Positions 33,661-45,409 are shown, counted from the stretch's first letter. The stretch is 64,000 nt of DNA from Proteles cristata cristata (GCA_017311185.1 JAESUZ010005173.1:186001-250000), one strand, 5' to 3'. A program made the numbers and translations. Notes: generated from the sequence alone by a model not told the origin.

Positions 33661-35272
33661 TGAATACACAGCACCAAAATTTGTCTTATATTCTTAAAAT
33701 ATAAAAGATGTAGTTCTCAAAAATATAATACTGTGCAGAAATAATTGGAAGCTGATGACAAGACAACCCACATCAGGAAGATTCCAGATCCTAGCAGAGA
33801 GGTAGTGGACACAACAGACGAACCATGTGTTATAAGATAAGGATATAAGCTCCCAGAAGTGCGGCAAGTGGAGAAATGCCTAACATACACCTGCCTTCAC
33901 AATTTTGCCTTGGGTCTATGAGGAAAAGCTTAATACAAAATGTTGCCACAGCAGAATCTGTCCAAAAATTCCTTGGTCAGGATTTCAGCTTAGACCGAAG
34001 CCAAGATACCTCCTGACATAAAATTGGTCTCTTGTACATGGTAATTATCTTTCTGAATCCAAGGTAAGACAAGTATTAAGATATTTTTATCCTGTCATAT
34101 CTGTCATTTGATCAGTAAATAATTTTCTACTGTGATTTTCTATTGTGATTTCATGTCATCATTCTTTTTCTCAGAATCCCTATCGATACCTATTTTAAAT
34201 AAAGAGAAAACACACTACCATTTTAAGATTAATGTCTCTTAATTTTCTAATTCTATTTTCAGAGTAGTTCTTTAGGTACCTATCCAGTTATGAGAGTCTT
34301 AAAATTTTTACACATTTTATAATGTTTCATTCTGTGGGCGCTTTGTTTTAATTTTTACTAGAAATATAATGAGAGAAGTGATGTATAATATATTATGCAA
34401 AATCTAAAAAAAAACTTCAGTGAATTCCAGCATCAAAGGTCATTTATTCTTCTGAGAGCTCAGTGACCTTTAAGTTAATTTTGTATTTTATGGATTTTTG
34501 TAAATTACTTAGGTGTGGCTTATGTATATAGAAAGCAGGCCATGTAACTTTAAACTTTTCTTAAATCATTTTTGTGAGTCATCCGATAAATAGCAAACTG
34601 ATCCATATATTTTTAATAAATATTTGTGTAGAAATAATAGAATGAGGAAACCCCTTCTTATAATGTTGAATGACACAGTCTTTCCACAGTTGACCTGTGG
34701 AACAAATAAACCTTTCAAAAACATAACAGAAAGGTTCAGCAGGATCACAAAGTCTGTATTAAATAAATGTTACACAGTGTAAATGGAAGTGAAATACCTG
34801 TGTTATTCACACTCAAAATTCAATTTTGTACATGAATTATAAGAGTAATCACAACTGTCACAAGCCTGGTTCAATCTCAGGTGTACGAAAGGTTTTGGCA
34901 TTCTAATACCCTAAAAGGTAACCTTTGAAAAACATTTGTTGACTGCCTATTTTTTTCCAGGCAGTATTTATGGGTTGCTGTGGTTTGCCTTAATGGGTAG
35001 TTAGAATTACTTTACTGCTTGAAAATGGGCTTTGGTGGATATTACCAACCATTACTGGAAAAATCATCCTTTTTTTTTTATCTCTCTTAAGGAATTTAAA
35101 CTCTTTAATTTACTATAGACTCATTTTATACACACACACCACAAATATGCATGTTTCTGGTAATATCAAAGTCCTATGCCTGTGCAGAGGAAATCAAAGT
35201 TTTGGGTTTTTTTTTCCTTAAAATATCATCAATTGCAACCACTGAAGGATGTGGAGTCTGACACTGTCTTTG
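33661..35272. other. No recognised feature
   Basis: About 1.6 kb of unique-looking AT-rich DNA. The somewhat GC-richer block 33750-34060 may be an old repeat that I cannot name. No ORF merits annotation. Confidence 0.45.
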
Positions 35273-35276
35273 TTTC

Positions 35277-35846
35277 TGTAAGGACACAAGTCTAAACCAA
35301 ACTGACTCCATGACGGGCTTTAAGTTTCCCCTCTAAACTAGAAGGCCTGAGTTTCAGTTTCCCCGGAACTATCAGGCAGTTACACATTGCCCAAGGCAGG
35401 AGAAACCACCCTCCACATTACTAAGGGAGAGGCCTATAGATAGGACTTTGTTACCTAATGTTAAAGTTAATCCGTAGTCGCCAAACAAGACCCTAGGCTC
35501 GCTCTGTAATTGGTTGAATTTAAAGGTACTCTAAACGTTGTAATTGGATCCCGCCAAAAGTAACGAATACTCTAGACAATGTGTATGGTTATACCAGCTG
35601 TCAATGACGTTGTATAATTATGATTGGATCACTGTTCCCATGCCACAATTTCTGTAACTCCCCCATCACAAACCATATAAAAACCCTACTCTGCCTTTGC
35701 TCAGGGCTCTCAGCACGGATCCACTGCGCTGGTAAAGTCTGTGAGCCCGAGCTCGAGCCTGTAATAAAGCCCTTTGCCTTTGCATGCGTGACTCAGTCTC
35801 TCCGGTGGTCTCTGGTCCTTGAGGATACTGCGATCTGGGTATAACA
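35277..35846 (+). mobile_element. Solo LTR, retrovirus-like, 4-bp TSD
   Basis: It runs from TGTAAGGACACAAG to GGGTATAACA, 570 bp, flanked by TTTC at 35273-35276 and 35847-35850. TATAAAAA is at 35675-35682 and AATAAA at 35763-35768. It is closely similar along its length to the minus-strand LTR at 28566-29193, but three internal gaps account for most or all of the 58-bp length difference. No internal retroviral sequence adjoins it. Confidence 0.93.
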
Positions 35847-35850
35847 TTTC

Positions 35851-36125
35851 CAATTCCAGCTCAATCCTTACAAAGCTGCGGGGTCTTATAAAATATTTCG
35901 TCTCTCTGGACTTAAAAGTTTTAATTTGTAAAATGATATGATACTATTCACATGGTAATCAAATTCACTTTGTTCTCAGATCCATCTCTCAATAGTTCAT
36001 TTGTTTTATATTCATTGTCACAGAAACTGAAAATAGTCCTAGGCTTCCTTGACGTTTGGCTTCAAGGTAGATTCAAACAATGGAAGGTGAATGCTATAGA
36101 CTGGAAGGCATAAACAGATAAGGAA
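35851..36125. other. No recognised feature
   Basis: Short interval between the LTR and the pyrimidine tract. Nothing recognised. Confidence 0.45.
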
Positions 36126-36130
36126 GGGAG

Positions 36131-36259
36131 CCAGTTCCTTCCTTTCCTTCTCTCTTTCTCCCTTCCTTCATTCCTTTCTTCCTTCCTTCCTTTCTTCTTT
36201 CTGTCTGTCTTCCCTTCCCTTCCCACATCTCCTTCCATTCCGTTCCCTCATATTCCTTT

Positions 36260-36321
<62 letters not shown>

Positions 36322-36391
36322 TTCCATCCTTCCTTCCTTCCTTCCTTCCTTCCTTCCTTTCTTTCTTTTCTTTCTTTCTTTCTTTCTTCTG
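36131..36391 (+). repeat. Pyrimidine tract with (CTTT)n and (CCTT)n arrays
   Basis: About 260 bp is almost entirely C and T on the plus strand. It includes a pure CTTT array near 36259-36318 and a CCTT array near 36319-36358. The 132-aa Lys/Glu/Arg-rich minus-strand reading is an artefact. Confidence 0.96.
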
Positions 36392-36399
36392 CTTGTAAT

Positions 36400-36940
36400 G
36401 GCTTCTCCCTCAGAGATCAAGTGTTCTCCCTGGTTCCGCCTCTCACTAGGCAGCTTTTCTACCATGAAATTAGTCCCCTTCTCGACTTTCAACCTCCACT
36501 TTCTTCCATTGTCCCACCAACTCCTAGAAAAAGATTTTTCCCCTGCTAGTGCTAATCATTGGGATTTATCACTGTCCTCTGTTTTTGTTTCTCAGCCCTT
36601 TTAACCACCTGATTAATGTTTTTACTGTATTAAAATCATACTGTTTGTTATACCCCAACTGGCTTCTGTTTTATTAAGTATAACTTGAATGATAGCATAC
36701 ATCTACTTCGCAAGATAAATAGGGCTAACAAACTTCAAAGCCTAGTAATTTGCAAGGCTCAGATAAAATTCTCAGTAAATATTTGCTCTAAGTAAAAAAT
36801 TAAATACATACCATTCTTACATACTAATTATACATAGTACTCTTTTATTTTGTCATTGATTTCAGAGGAAAATGAATCAGCAGTTGACAAATTAAGGATG
36901 AATTTATGCAAGATAATTCAACAAAAATTTATTAATTATT
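36400..36940. other. No recognised feature
   Basis: The 68-aa ORF at 36398-36604 is proline/serine-rich without a recognisable domain. The rest is AT-rich. Confidence 0.45.
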
Positions 36941-36942
36941 TA

Positions 36943-37587
36943 TGGACATATTGAGGAGATATTGCAGATTCCACTCTAGACTGCCACAATAGAGCAAATA
37001 TTACAATAAAACAATTCAAATGAATTTCTTCTTTCCCAGTGCATATAAGTTATGTTTATGTAGTTCATTAAGTATACAATAGGATTATGTCTAAAAATAA
37101 ATGTACCTACCTTAATTTTAAAATCTTTTATTGCTCGCAGCACTTAAATAGCTCAGTCAGTTAACTATCTGACTCTTGATTTCAACTTAGGTCATGATCT
37201 CACAAATTGGGATCGTTGCTTGGTGCAGAGCCTGTTTAAGAACTCTCTCTCCCTTTCCCTCTGCCTTTTCCCTGCTCACACTCTTAAATAAATAAATAAA
37301 TAAATACACGCTTTATTGCTAAAAACTGCAACCGTCATCTGAATTTTAGTGAATTTTAATCACTAATCGTAGATCACCATAACAAATATAATATAATGAA
37401 ACGTTTGAAATATTATGAGAATTACTATACTGGGACACAGAAACATGAAGTGAGCAAATGCTGTTAGAGAAATAACGCTGATAGCCTTTCTCCCGGCAAC
37501 ATTGCCACAAACTTTCAATTCGTAAAAAGCACAGATGATATCTGTGAATTACCATAAAGCGAAGCACAATAAAATGCTGTATGCCCA
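36943..37587 (+). mobile_element. Tigger-type (TcMar) non-autonomous DNA transposon
   Basis: Left end TGGACATATTG and the reverse complement of the right end TGGGCATACAG form decayed terminal inverted repeats. Each abuts a TA (36941-36942, 37588-37589), the mariner-superfamily target duplication. Internal blocks (CCCAGTGCATATAAGTTATG, AAGCGAAGCACAATAAAATG) match a common mammalian Tigger repeat as I recall it. The transposase is deleted. Strand is arbitrary. A SINE is inserted at about 37137-37307. Confidence 0.82.
37137..37307 (+). mobile_element. Can-SINE in Tigger
   Basis: AGCTCAGTCAGTTAACTATCTGACTC, GGTCATGATCTCAC and CTCTTAAATAAATAAATAAATAA identify a diverged copy. TTTATTGCT on both sides is a probable short TSD. 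Confidence 0.85.
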
Positions 37588-38189
37588 TATTTTATGTCAT
37601 GATGCATCTTTGTGCTGAAATGAGACCGTAAGCAAAGTGAAAGTAAAAGTTCCTGACTAAAGAACTTCAACATTATTCTTGGGGGAAAATACGTGTCTCT
37701 AAATGAGAAAGAAAGCATATTGTTTAAGATGCTGATAAGTTCTAGAGAGATTTTTGAAGGCAGGTTAAGAGTGCAGGCGAGCAAGAGGTCAGCAATGTTC
37801 ACTCTGTAAAGGAGTCAGCTGAGCAGGCCCAGAGGCAAGTGAAGATGCGAGTGCAGATCTGCCCCGCACGTTGCTCTTCTGCAGATAGAAGGGCCCAGTG
37901 CAGTCTCTCAGGCCAGAGAAGCTTGGTGTTTTCACAGCACAACGGGAGGATACCGAAGAGTGACCAGAGCAAGAGGGCTGTGGTAAGAGCGGAGTGAAAT
38001 GGTGGAAGACCTGTCAACATAGAGATTCTCAAGCAGTGACAGCATTTTAGGTTTTACTCTGAGAAGGGAGGAGCTGTTACACAGCCATGAACAATAGTGC
38101 AAAGCTATTTGATCTATGTTTTAAGATCACTCTGACTCCTGGGTGGGAAATAGCCTCAGGGTAAGAATACAGGGTAAGAAACAGGGTGA

Positions 38190-38421
38190 TAGAGGCGCCT
38201 GGGTGGCTTAGTCGGTTAAGCGTCCGACTTTCGCTTAGGTCATGATATCGCGGTTCGTGGGTTCGAGCCCCGCGTCGGGCTCTGGGCTGACTGCCAGCTC
38301 AGAGTCTGGAGCCTGTTTCAGTCTGTGACTCCATCTCTCTCTGACCCTCCCCTGCTCGCGCTGTCTCTCTCTCTCTCTCTCTCCTAGAAATAAATAAAAA
38401 CATTTAAAAATTAAAAAAAAA
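38190..38421 (+). mobile_element. Can-SINE, near-consensus, TSD with one mismatch
   Basis: AAGAAACAGGGTGA (38176-38189) and AAGAAACAAGGTGA (38422-38435) flank a full-length copy. It has a clean GGCGCCTGGGTGGCTTAGTCGG head and GTTCGAGCCCCGCG box. It is of the CTGACTGCC subtype. Confidence 0.97.
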
Positions 38422-38547
38422 AAGAAACAAGGTGACAATTATGAAGCATTGGCAATGATCCAAGTGTGCAGATGGTTGCCTGAATATAGATGGTAGTGAT
38501 AGCAACCTGATATATATATATATAGGATGTGTTTTATTTTATTATTA

Positions 38548-38729
38548 TATTTTAAATTTTTATGTACTGATTTTGAGAGAGAGCACAAGCAAGTGGAGGA
38601 CAGAGAGAGAAAGAATCCCAAGCAGAATTCACACTCTGTGCTGAGCCCACCTGGGGGCTCGATTATATCGATGTGAGATCCTGACCTGAGCCAAGTCGAG
38701 AGTTGGGCATTTAACCAACTGAGCCCCAC
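38548..38729 (-). mobile_element. Can-SINE, diverged
   Basis: TTTTGAGAGAGAGCACAAGC, CACACTCTGTGCTGAGCCC and CATTTAACCAACTGAGCCCC give antisense order. Confidence 0.87.
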
Positions 38730-38999
38730 ACTGGATTTATTTTAAAGATATGTTTATGGATTGGATGTGGCTAATAAAAGAGAGAAGTTACTAATTATTA
38801 TAGTTTTTAAGTCAAAATTGAGGAGAAAAATAAACAAATATGTCTACGTAATTGGTTTATTATGTTCAGAAATGAAGGAAAAATCAGTTGCCGTGATGTC
38901 AACTGTCATTCAGTGAAAACACAGACTCCCGGTGGAATGCACAAATGAGATGACACCATCATGACTGCTACTTAGGATCAGAAGCCAGTGGAAATGAGG

Positions 39000-39390
39000 T
39001 ACTTCCTAACACTGAAGCCAATAGATACATGATGGACATGATTGAAAAGCCATTTTATAGTGGTACTGAGATATAACACTAACTATCTGGCTTCATAGCT
39101 TAACAATATAATCAGCACACTACACTCCTGTCCTTTCCCAGGTTTAATTAGGAAATTCTGGGCTTTTAGATACAAATGCGTAAGAATGTACATATTATTA
39201 CTATCATGATCACTTTATTTTTGCATTACTTTATTAGTCAATATTAATGTGCATCATTTTCATTAGCTCAATTATGTTTATTTCCATTATTTTAATCAAT
39301 ACTCAATTATGATTCACATTGCACTGGTTTCTGGGATTTAATATAGGAGCAGAAAATTTTGCCAGCTCTGAATATATAGTGGTTTTTGTC
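39000..39390. other. No recognised feature
   Basis: AT-rich DNA. Nothing recognised. Confidence 0.45.
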
Positions 39391-39404
39391 TCTCATTTAG
39401 ATTT

Positions 39405-39590
39405 TTTTAATGATTATTTTTAAGACAGAGGTGAGGGGAAGGGGCAGAGAGAGAAAGGAAGATAGAGGATCCGAAGCAAGCTCTGTGCTGACAGCAGTGA
39501 GCCCAATGTAGAGATAGAACTCACAAACAATGAGATCATGAGCTGAGCCAAAGTCAGATGCTCAACTGATTGAGTGATCCAGGCACACTT
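39405..39590 (-). mobile_element. Can-SINE with 12-bp TSD
   Basis: TCATTTAGATTT occurs at 39393-39404 and 39591-39602. Body and head are diverged (ATTGAGTGATCCAGGCACAC). Confidence 0.93.
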
Positions 39591-39602
39591 TCATTTAGAT
39601 TT

Positions 39603-40995
39603 AAAAAGATTTTTAAAAAACTTTTAAATTTCCCACCTCTTCCACTATCAGTCACTAAAACTTTATTCAGGTATGCCAAGGTATGTCAACCTACAAAAGT
39701 AATATAAATACTTTAAAGTGTAATAATAAATCATAGGATACATTTTTGAAATAGTCAGTTTATCATGATTAGTAATATATATTTATACATGTAAATCCAT
39801 TAAAAAACATGAATTTTGTCTGCCCACTATAAATTTCCCTCTATTTCCTTACCTCAATTTAGCCATAAGTCTAAGCCCATAATTGTTTGCTGTCTTATAC
39901 TCATGAAAATTTCTTTTCTTGATTTTTCAGTCTTTATCCATGAGGATTTAGAAATTTGAATCATTTGTTATAATTCAGGAGTGAGTGAACACTTCTCTGA
40001 AGAAACATAAATGTGCAAGCCAGTATTCCTTCTTTAGTTCACCTTGAATAATGGTGTGATAAGTGAAGTAAATGCAGTCTTGCAACTTGACATGGAAAGA
40101 ATGGACAAAGGTCAGAAGAAAAGAGAAACTTTGTCCCTCTTAACACTAAATATCAGAGCCAAATAAAAACTTAATTACTGGCCAAATTTTGATAAATGAA
40201 AAAAATGGATTTTAATATCAGCTTATTTTACACAGACAAATGTTACTTGCACTGAAAATCTGTTCAAATCATTGAGAATATTATCCATCCATGGTAGAAA
40301 TATTCATATCACTGGCACACTATTACATTTTTTGCTAAACTAGAAACATAAGTTCAATCAAAAGAAGTAAATATTTTTCCCAGACTCTAGAGATATAATA
40401 AAATAGGTAAGCATAAAAAGGAAATATTTTCTAGATTTGTTCCAGTAAGTCCATTTATTTTTTGAGATAATCTCAATTGATACAAGTCAGATTTCAGAAA
40501 GCTTTGTAGTAAGAAATGTTACCCTCTTCATGAATATCTAAATGGCCATATATGTTTTAATATCTGATATTTACATCCATTAATTCACAAAGGGACATAT
40601 ATATTCCAGTAACTTCATTAATTAATTCAAATGGGGTTCAATGAGAAATTCAGAAATAGAGCCTAGAGTCTTATGATATAACTCAGAAAGAGTTTCTCAT
40701 AAGTACTATTAACATAAACTGCTTTATGGTATATCTCTATATTTCATGAATGAAAAATAAGCATAGTAAATCCTGCATATACCTAATGCACATAACGGGC
40801 AATATAAGAATTATCTTACAAATCACTCATAATCAGAAGAGTTCTGTTTGATTCTTATCATATGGCCAGATTCATATTGCGTTTCAAACTTTCTTAAGTA
40901 GTTTTTCCTGAGCTCTTCTCTTTCATTACATACATGCCAGTAAGTCCACTCCTCTACCAAAAACAATAATAAGAATGCTCATGGGCTGAAACATA
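39603..40995. other. No recognised feature
   Basis: About 1.4 kb of AT-rich DNA with no ORF or repeat I can support. Confidence 0.45.
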
Positions 40996-40997
40996 AA

Positions 40998-41046
40998 TTT
41001 AGGAAATGATTTTTTTTTTTTTTTTTTTTTTTAGGAAATGATTTTT
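40998..41046 (+). repeat. Poly(T) run flanked by a 16-bp direct repeat
   Basis: TTAGGAAATGATTTTT occurs at 40999-41014 and 41031-41046 with only T between them (about 16 bases; uninterrupted T from 41010 to 41032). Confidence 0.95.
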
Positions 41047-41047
41047 G

Positions 41048-41510
41048 GAGTGACAAAGACTCTTTCTTTGACGAAACTTATTCAGGCTCCTCTAAGCCTT
41101 CGTTTTGACTTGTCTCGTCCTTGAGCCCCATCTTCAACCTACCATGTCCAGGGGTAGCAAGAATCCTGCTATTTAAGTTTACAGAATTTTCTACCCTTGA
41201 TATCTGATACTGCAAGATATCTGACCAAATTCCTCATGCTCTGACACTTATATCTGGCCACCTTGACTGCCTTCAGCAAGAATCCTGTTCAGTCAGTTGA
41301 ATAAAAGGCTTCTGCCCTTCGATATCTCCTTAGTAATTTCTATCCATTGATCTTCTTACTGTGGTTGTTTCCTATACATCCCCAGCTATTTTTGCTATAT
41401 TCAGAGTTGAGCATTATCTCTCCCTCCGATTGGGTTAGTCTTGACACTTTCACAACAGTCCTATATAAAGTCATCCTTACTGTTCTAACAAGTGTCATAA
41501 TATTTTTCCT
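41048..41510 (+). repeat. Possible ancient LTR
   Basis: The block is GC-richer than its surroundings, with CTTGAGCCCCATC, GATATCTGATACTGCAAGATATC, TTCAGAGTTGAGC and CAGTCCTATATAAAGTC near its right end. This resembles an old mammalian LTR with its polyadenylation region, but I cannot name the family or find a TSD. Confidence 0.4.
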
Positions 41511-42620
41511 TTAACAGAATATATACAATATTGGTTAACTATTGAAGTATAACTCCTCCAATATGACCTGCAGATTTTTCTCAATTATAATTCATTCTCA
41601 CATTTAACAGCATGATTACTTTGTGTATATCTTTTTTTCATGCAACAGTGTTTCAATTATTTGCATAGCAATCTATTTTTAATTGGGTTGGAAGTTTTAC
41701 TTTTCATCGTACACACAATTAAGTAAGAATGAAATGTTAGAAATAGACTCTATATGAAATATAAAAATGTCAAGATAACATAATTCTGTTTTCATGAAAC
41801 ACATTGTTAATGAAGTGACTTGTGAAACTAAGAGTCATCATGCTTGGTAAAACGTCATGAGATAAAGTAATCATGAGTTGTTGGAAAAGAGTAACTATAA
41901 AGTGTTGGCTAGGTATAGGCATCCCTATGCTAACTTTAAGTGTAATAAAATATTTTAAAGAAAATATTCCACTTATTATTTTTAAAATTTAATTTGTTGG
42001 AAAAAGAGCTTATAATACTAACCATTATTGAGCCTAATAGTCATAGTGATAGCATACAATTAATACTTATAATTAAATATTTCATTTTATAAAATAATAT
42101 TTAAAATTTAGTTGTTGAGTTTTAAGTTTTTAAATGTTTGAGTATTTAAAATTTAAGAGCACATAAAAATCTTAGAAAGGGACTTTCATTAATAAAATAT
42201 TCAAAATATTGTAAATTATGCATGTTGATTTAATAGATGCAAATTGACAAGTGATATGAATAGCAAATTTGAATAGAGAAAATATGTACATAAATGAATG
42301 GGTATTTCAGAATCTAAGCAAACTGATGACTGCATTATGTACTTGTCCCTGAGGTAAATGAAATATTAATTAGAAAACTTTTTTTCATTAAAGAGCCAAT
42401 AAGAGGGTATAAACAAAAATTGGTTTGTTCTCCTTTTTCTGTAAGAATTTTTTTCACTCTATTGTCTCTTTAATGTTTTAATCTTATTTTTAGTAGTCTT
42501 CTACATTTATAACTGGACTATGGTTATAAAAGAGAATAATGGAATTATACTTAGTTTTTGAGAATTTGATGATACAATTTTATTTACATTCATTCTTTTA
42601 TTTTGCTAAGTTTTATTTTC
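41511..42620. other. AT-rich DNA, no recognised feature
   Basis: Nothing recognised beyond AT-rich sequence. Confidence 0.45.
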
Positions 42621-42624
42621 CTTT

Positions 42625-42830
42625 TTTAATAGTTTATTGTCAAGTTGGTTTCCATATAACACCCAGTGCTCATCCCCACAAGTGCTCTCCTCCATGCCCA
42701 TCACCCCCTTTCCCCTCCCCCCCCATACCCATCAGTCCTCAGTTTGTTCTCAACATTCAAGAGTCTCTCAGGGTTTGCCTCCCTGCCTCTCCCCCACTGT
42801 TTACATTCATTTTTATTTGTATGTCTTTAA
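42625..42830 (-). mobile_element. L1 3' end, severely 5'-truncated
   Basis: AATAGTTTATTGTCAAGTTGG, CACCCAGTGCTCATCCCCACAAG and CAGTCCTCAGTTTGTTCTC are the complement of the 3' UTR seen at 33200-33350 and 46918-47060. The two short ORFs across it are incidental. Confidence 0.92.
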
Positions 42831-43009
42831 AAACTACAGCTGATAATACTATTAGTAATTCTTTCATATGTTGGACTTGCTTTCTATATGGTCTTTATTG
42901 AGAAAAGAAAGTTAATACCTCTTATCTGATATAAAATATAAATAAAGATTTTTATTTCCATTTTAAAATATTTAGTCATTTACAATGCATTGCTGTATAC
43001 ATTGTTTGA

Positions 43010-43925
43010 TTTGCTCAAAAGAAATGAATCATAAATCTAGGTGTAAAATGCAAAATTATAAAACTCTTAGAATATAACAAAAAACCTCTAAATAACCTTG
43101 AATATGGTGATGACTTTTTTGGTACAACCCCAAGACACAACTCATGAAAGAAATAATTGATAATTATTTAAAATTAAAACTTCTACTCTACCAAAAACAC
43201 TATCAAAATAATGAGGACAAGCCAGTGCCTGCGAGAAATAGTTTGTATAGACATATCTGTTTAAGAACTATTACCCAAAATATAAAAAGAGCTCTGAAAA
43301 CTCAATATCAAAAACACAAACAGCCCAATTTAATTAAGTGGGCCAAACACCAAGTACATGAAAAGATCCTCAACATCATTAATCATCAAAGGAATGCAGA
43401 TTAAAACCATAGTGTGCTATCACTCCCAGCTGTTAGAAAAGTTAATATCAAAAAGATAAGAGATAACAAATGCCAATGAGGATCTGGAATAAAGGGAAAA
43501 CTGGTACACCTTTCCTGGGAAAGCTAATTGGTATAATCATTGTAAAAAAACTATGGAGTTTCATTAAAAAATTAAAAAATACAACTATTATATGATCCAG
43601 CAATATATTCAAAGGAAATGAAATAACTATCTCAAAGAGATATTTGACTCTCATGTCCATTGCAGCATCATTTTCAATAACCAGAACATGAAAACAATCT
43701 GAGCATCCATTAATGATGAATAAAGAAATGGCACACATATACATACACTCACACACATGCACTCACATATGAATATTATTTAGCCATTAAAAAAAGAAGG
43801 AAATCCTGACACCTGAGATAATATGGAGGGCATAAAGCTAAGTGAAACAAGTCAGAGAAAGACAATATTGTATGTCACTTATAAGTAGAATTTAAAAGAA
43901 AAAACATAGAAACAGTAGAATGTTA
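43010..43925 (+). mobile_element. Old L1 ORF2 3' part
   Basis: AACCCCAAGACACAACTCATG-like sequence, AACAGCCCAATTTAATTAAGTGGGC, AATGCAGATTAAAACCATAGTG, TATTATATGATCCAGCAATAT and CATTAATGATGAATAAAGAAATGGC follow the ORF2 C-terminal region in order. One 86-aa piece (43144-43404) is still open; the rest is broken. Confidence 0.85.
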
Positions 43926-44132
43926 TAAATAAATAAGGATCAATATTATAATTATTCATACTTCATAGCAATAATATTATTAATCTATTATTAATTAATA
44001 ATAATAATGTTTAGTAACTTACAATGCATTACTTTATTCATTATTTGATATACATTATTTGATTCCATCAATTGCAGATTCAATCAGTGATATAATTTGA
44101 CCACAAATCTGACATTTTGAAAAGTATTTTTT

Positions 44133-44333
44133 TTTTTATTTCTAGGAGAGAGAGAGAGAGAGACAGAGTGAGCAGGGGGGTCAGAGAGAGAGGGAGTCAC
44201 AGACTGAAACAGGCTCCAGGCTCCGAGCTGGCAGTCAGCACAGAGCCCGACGCGGGGCTCGAACCCACGAACCGCGAGATCATGACCTGAGTGAAAGTCG
44301 GACGCTTAACCGACTAAGCCATCCAGGCACCCC
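44133..44333 (-). mobile_element. Can-SINE, near-consensus, exact 14-bp TSD
   Basis: GAAAAGTATTTTTT is at 44119-44132 and 44334-44347. The AACCCACGAACCGCGAGATC head is intact. CTGACTGCC subtype. Confidence 0.97.
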
Positions 44334-44347
44334 GAAAAGTATTTTTT

Positions 44348-45187
44348 AAGTAAATTTTCGAAAATACCATCACTAACCAACAGGCTTTTACACAAATTGA
44401 AATATTTAACATTTATTTAATATTTGATATTTAAATATTAAACTCTGATGGCAGGCCAATAGATATTTGTTGCTTGTCTGGTGGCTTGGTTTACTTCTGT
44501 AACTCGGGTGAGAACCATCCAATTTTATTGGTCAACTTTATTCTGCTCTGCAGCTTTGGAGCTATGATATAGGGCTCAAATCGATTTGAGGAAAGAACAT
44601 TGACAATATAGCTCCCTGAGTCCAGAGCTCTTCTGGAAGAGATATGGATACTGGGGAAATCACATACTTTTTTCTCCTGTTTTTCTTTCCTTAATATCAT
44701 TCTATAGAAATCAGGTTAAAATAGGTAGAAAAATGAGAAGCCTTCCTTGTAAGCAAGCTGAATTAATACAATGTACATTGTGAAGGAAGTCAGGGAATTT
44801 AATAGTTTATTTATTGATTTAACTGTGAATATTTTATAGCTTTGAATTATAATAAATTTAATTGCAGATTTTAAAAATTCTTTCATTCAGTATCATCTGC
44901 ATAAACATTTTTTTCACGCTACCTCTCTGAGTGTCTGACTAACTAAAATTATCACTAACAAACTATCCAGATACCCCCCACTAAGCATTTGCTTAGAATA
45001 ACAAAGATAAACTTGCAATTAACAACATGTCAAAACTTATAATTTTCCATCTAATTGAATCAAATCCCCAAAATTTCTCTTTTGGTTGATGAACTCTACT
45101 TGTTCTTCTATCATTGAGACTATCTCATAGGAATCTGAAGGTGTGGAAAGACTAATAAGGAAATTTTGACAATTTAAAGTGAAATTA
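44348..45187. other. No recognised feature
   Basis: AT-rich DNA. The 69-aa minus-strand ORF at 44491-44700 has no domain I can recognise. Confidence 0.45.
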
Positions 45188-45402
45188 GGGGCACCTGGGT
45201 GGCTTAGTCAGTTGGGCGCCCGACTTTGGTTCAGGTCATGATCTCACAGTTCCTGGATTAGGGCCCTGCATCGGGCTCTGTGCTGACAGCTCACTCAGAG
45301 CTTGGAGCCTGCTTCAGATTCTGCGTCTCCCTCTCTCTCTCTGACCCTCCCTTGCTCACGCTGTCTCTCTCTCTCTCAGAAATAAATAAAAACATTAAAA
45401 AA
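45188..45402 (+). mobile_element. Can-SINE
   Basis: Full-length: GGGGCACCTGGGTGGCTTAGTC head, GTGCTGACAGCTCACTCAGAGC, CT-rich block and CAGAAATAAATAAAAAC tail. Confidence 0.95.
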
Positions 45403-45409
45403 TTCTTAA

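Larger units (their letters stand above)
37740..38900 (-). mobile_element. L2 LINE, antisense, carrying two SINEs
   Basis: TAGGTTTTACTCTGAGAAGGGAGGAG, TTTTAAGATCACTCTGACTCC, AAGCATTGGCAATGATCCAAGTG, GTTTATGGATTGGATGTGG and AGTTTTTAAGTC follow the complement of L2 in order, across both SINE insertions. The left boundary is uncertain. Confidence 0.65.

Noticed and set aside
28566..35846. Inverted segmental duplication containing the two sister LTRs
   Set aside because: Similarity stops exactly at the LTR ends and the flanking 4-bp duplications differ, so they are separate insertions.
36094..36492. 132-aa Lys/Glu/Arg-rich minus-strand ORF
   Set aside because: Produced by the CTTT/CCTT arrays.
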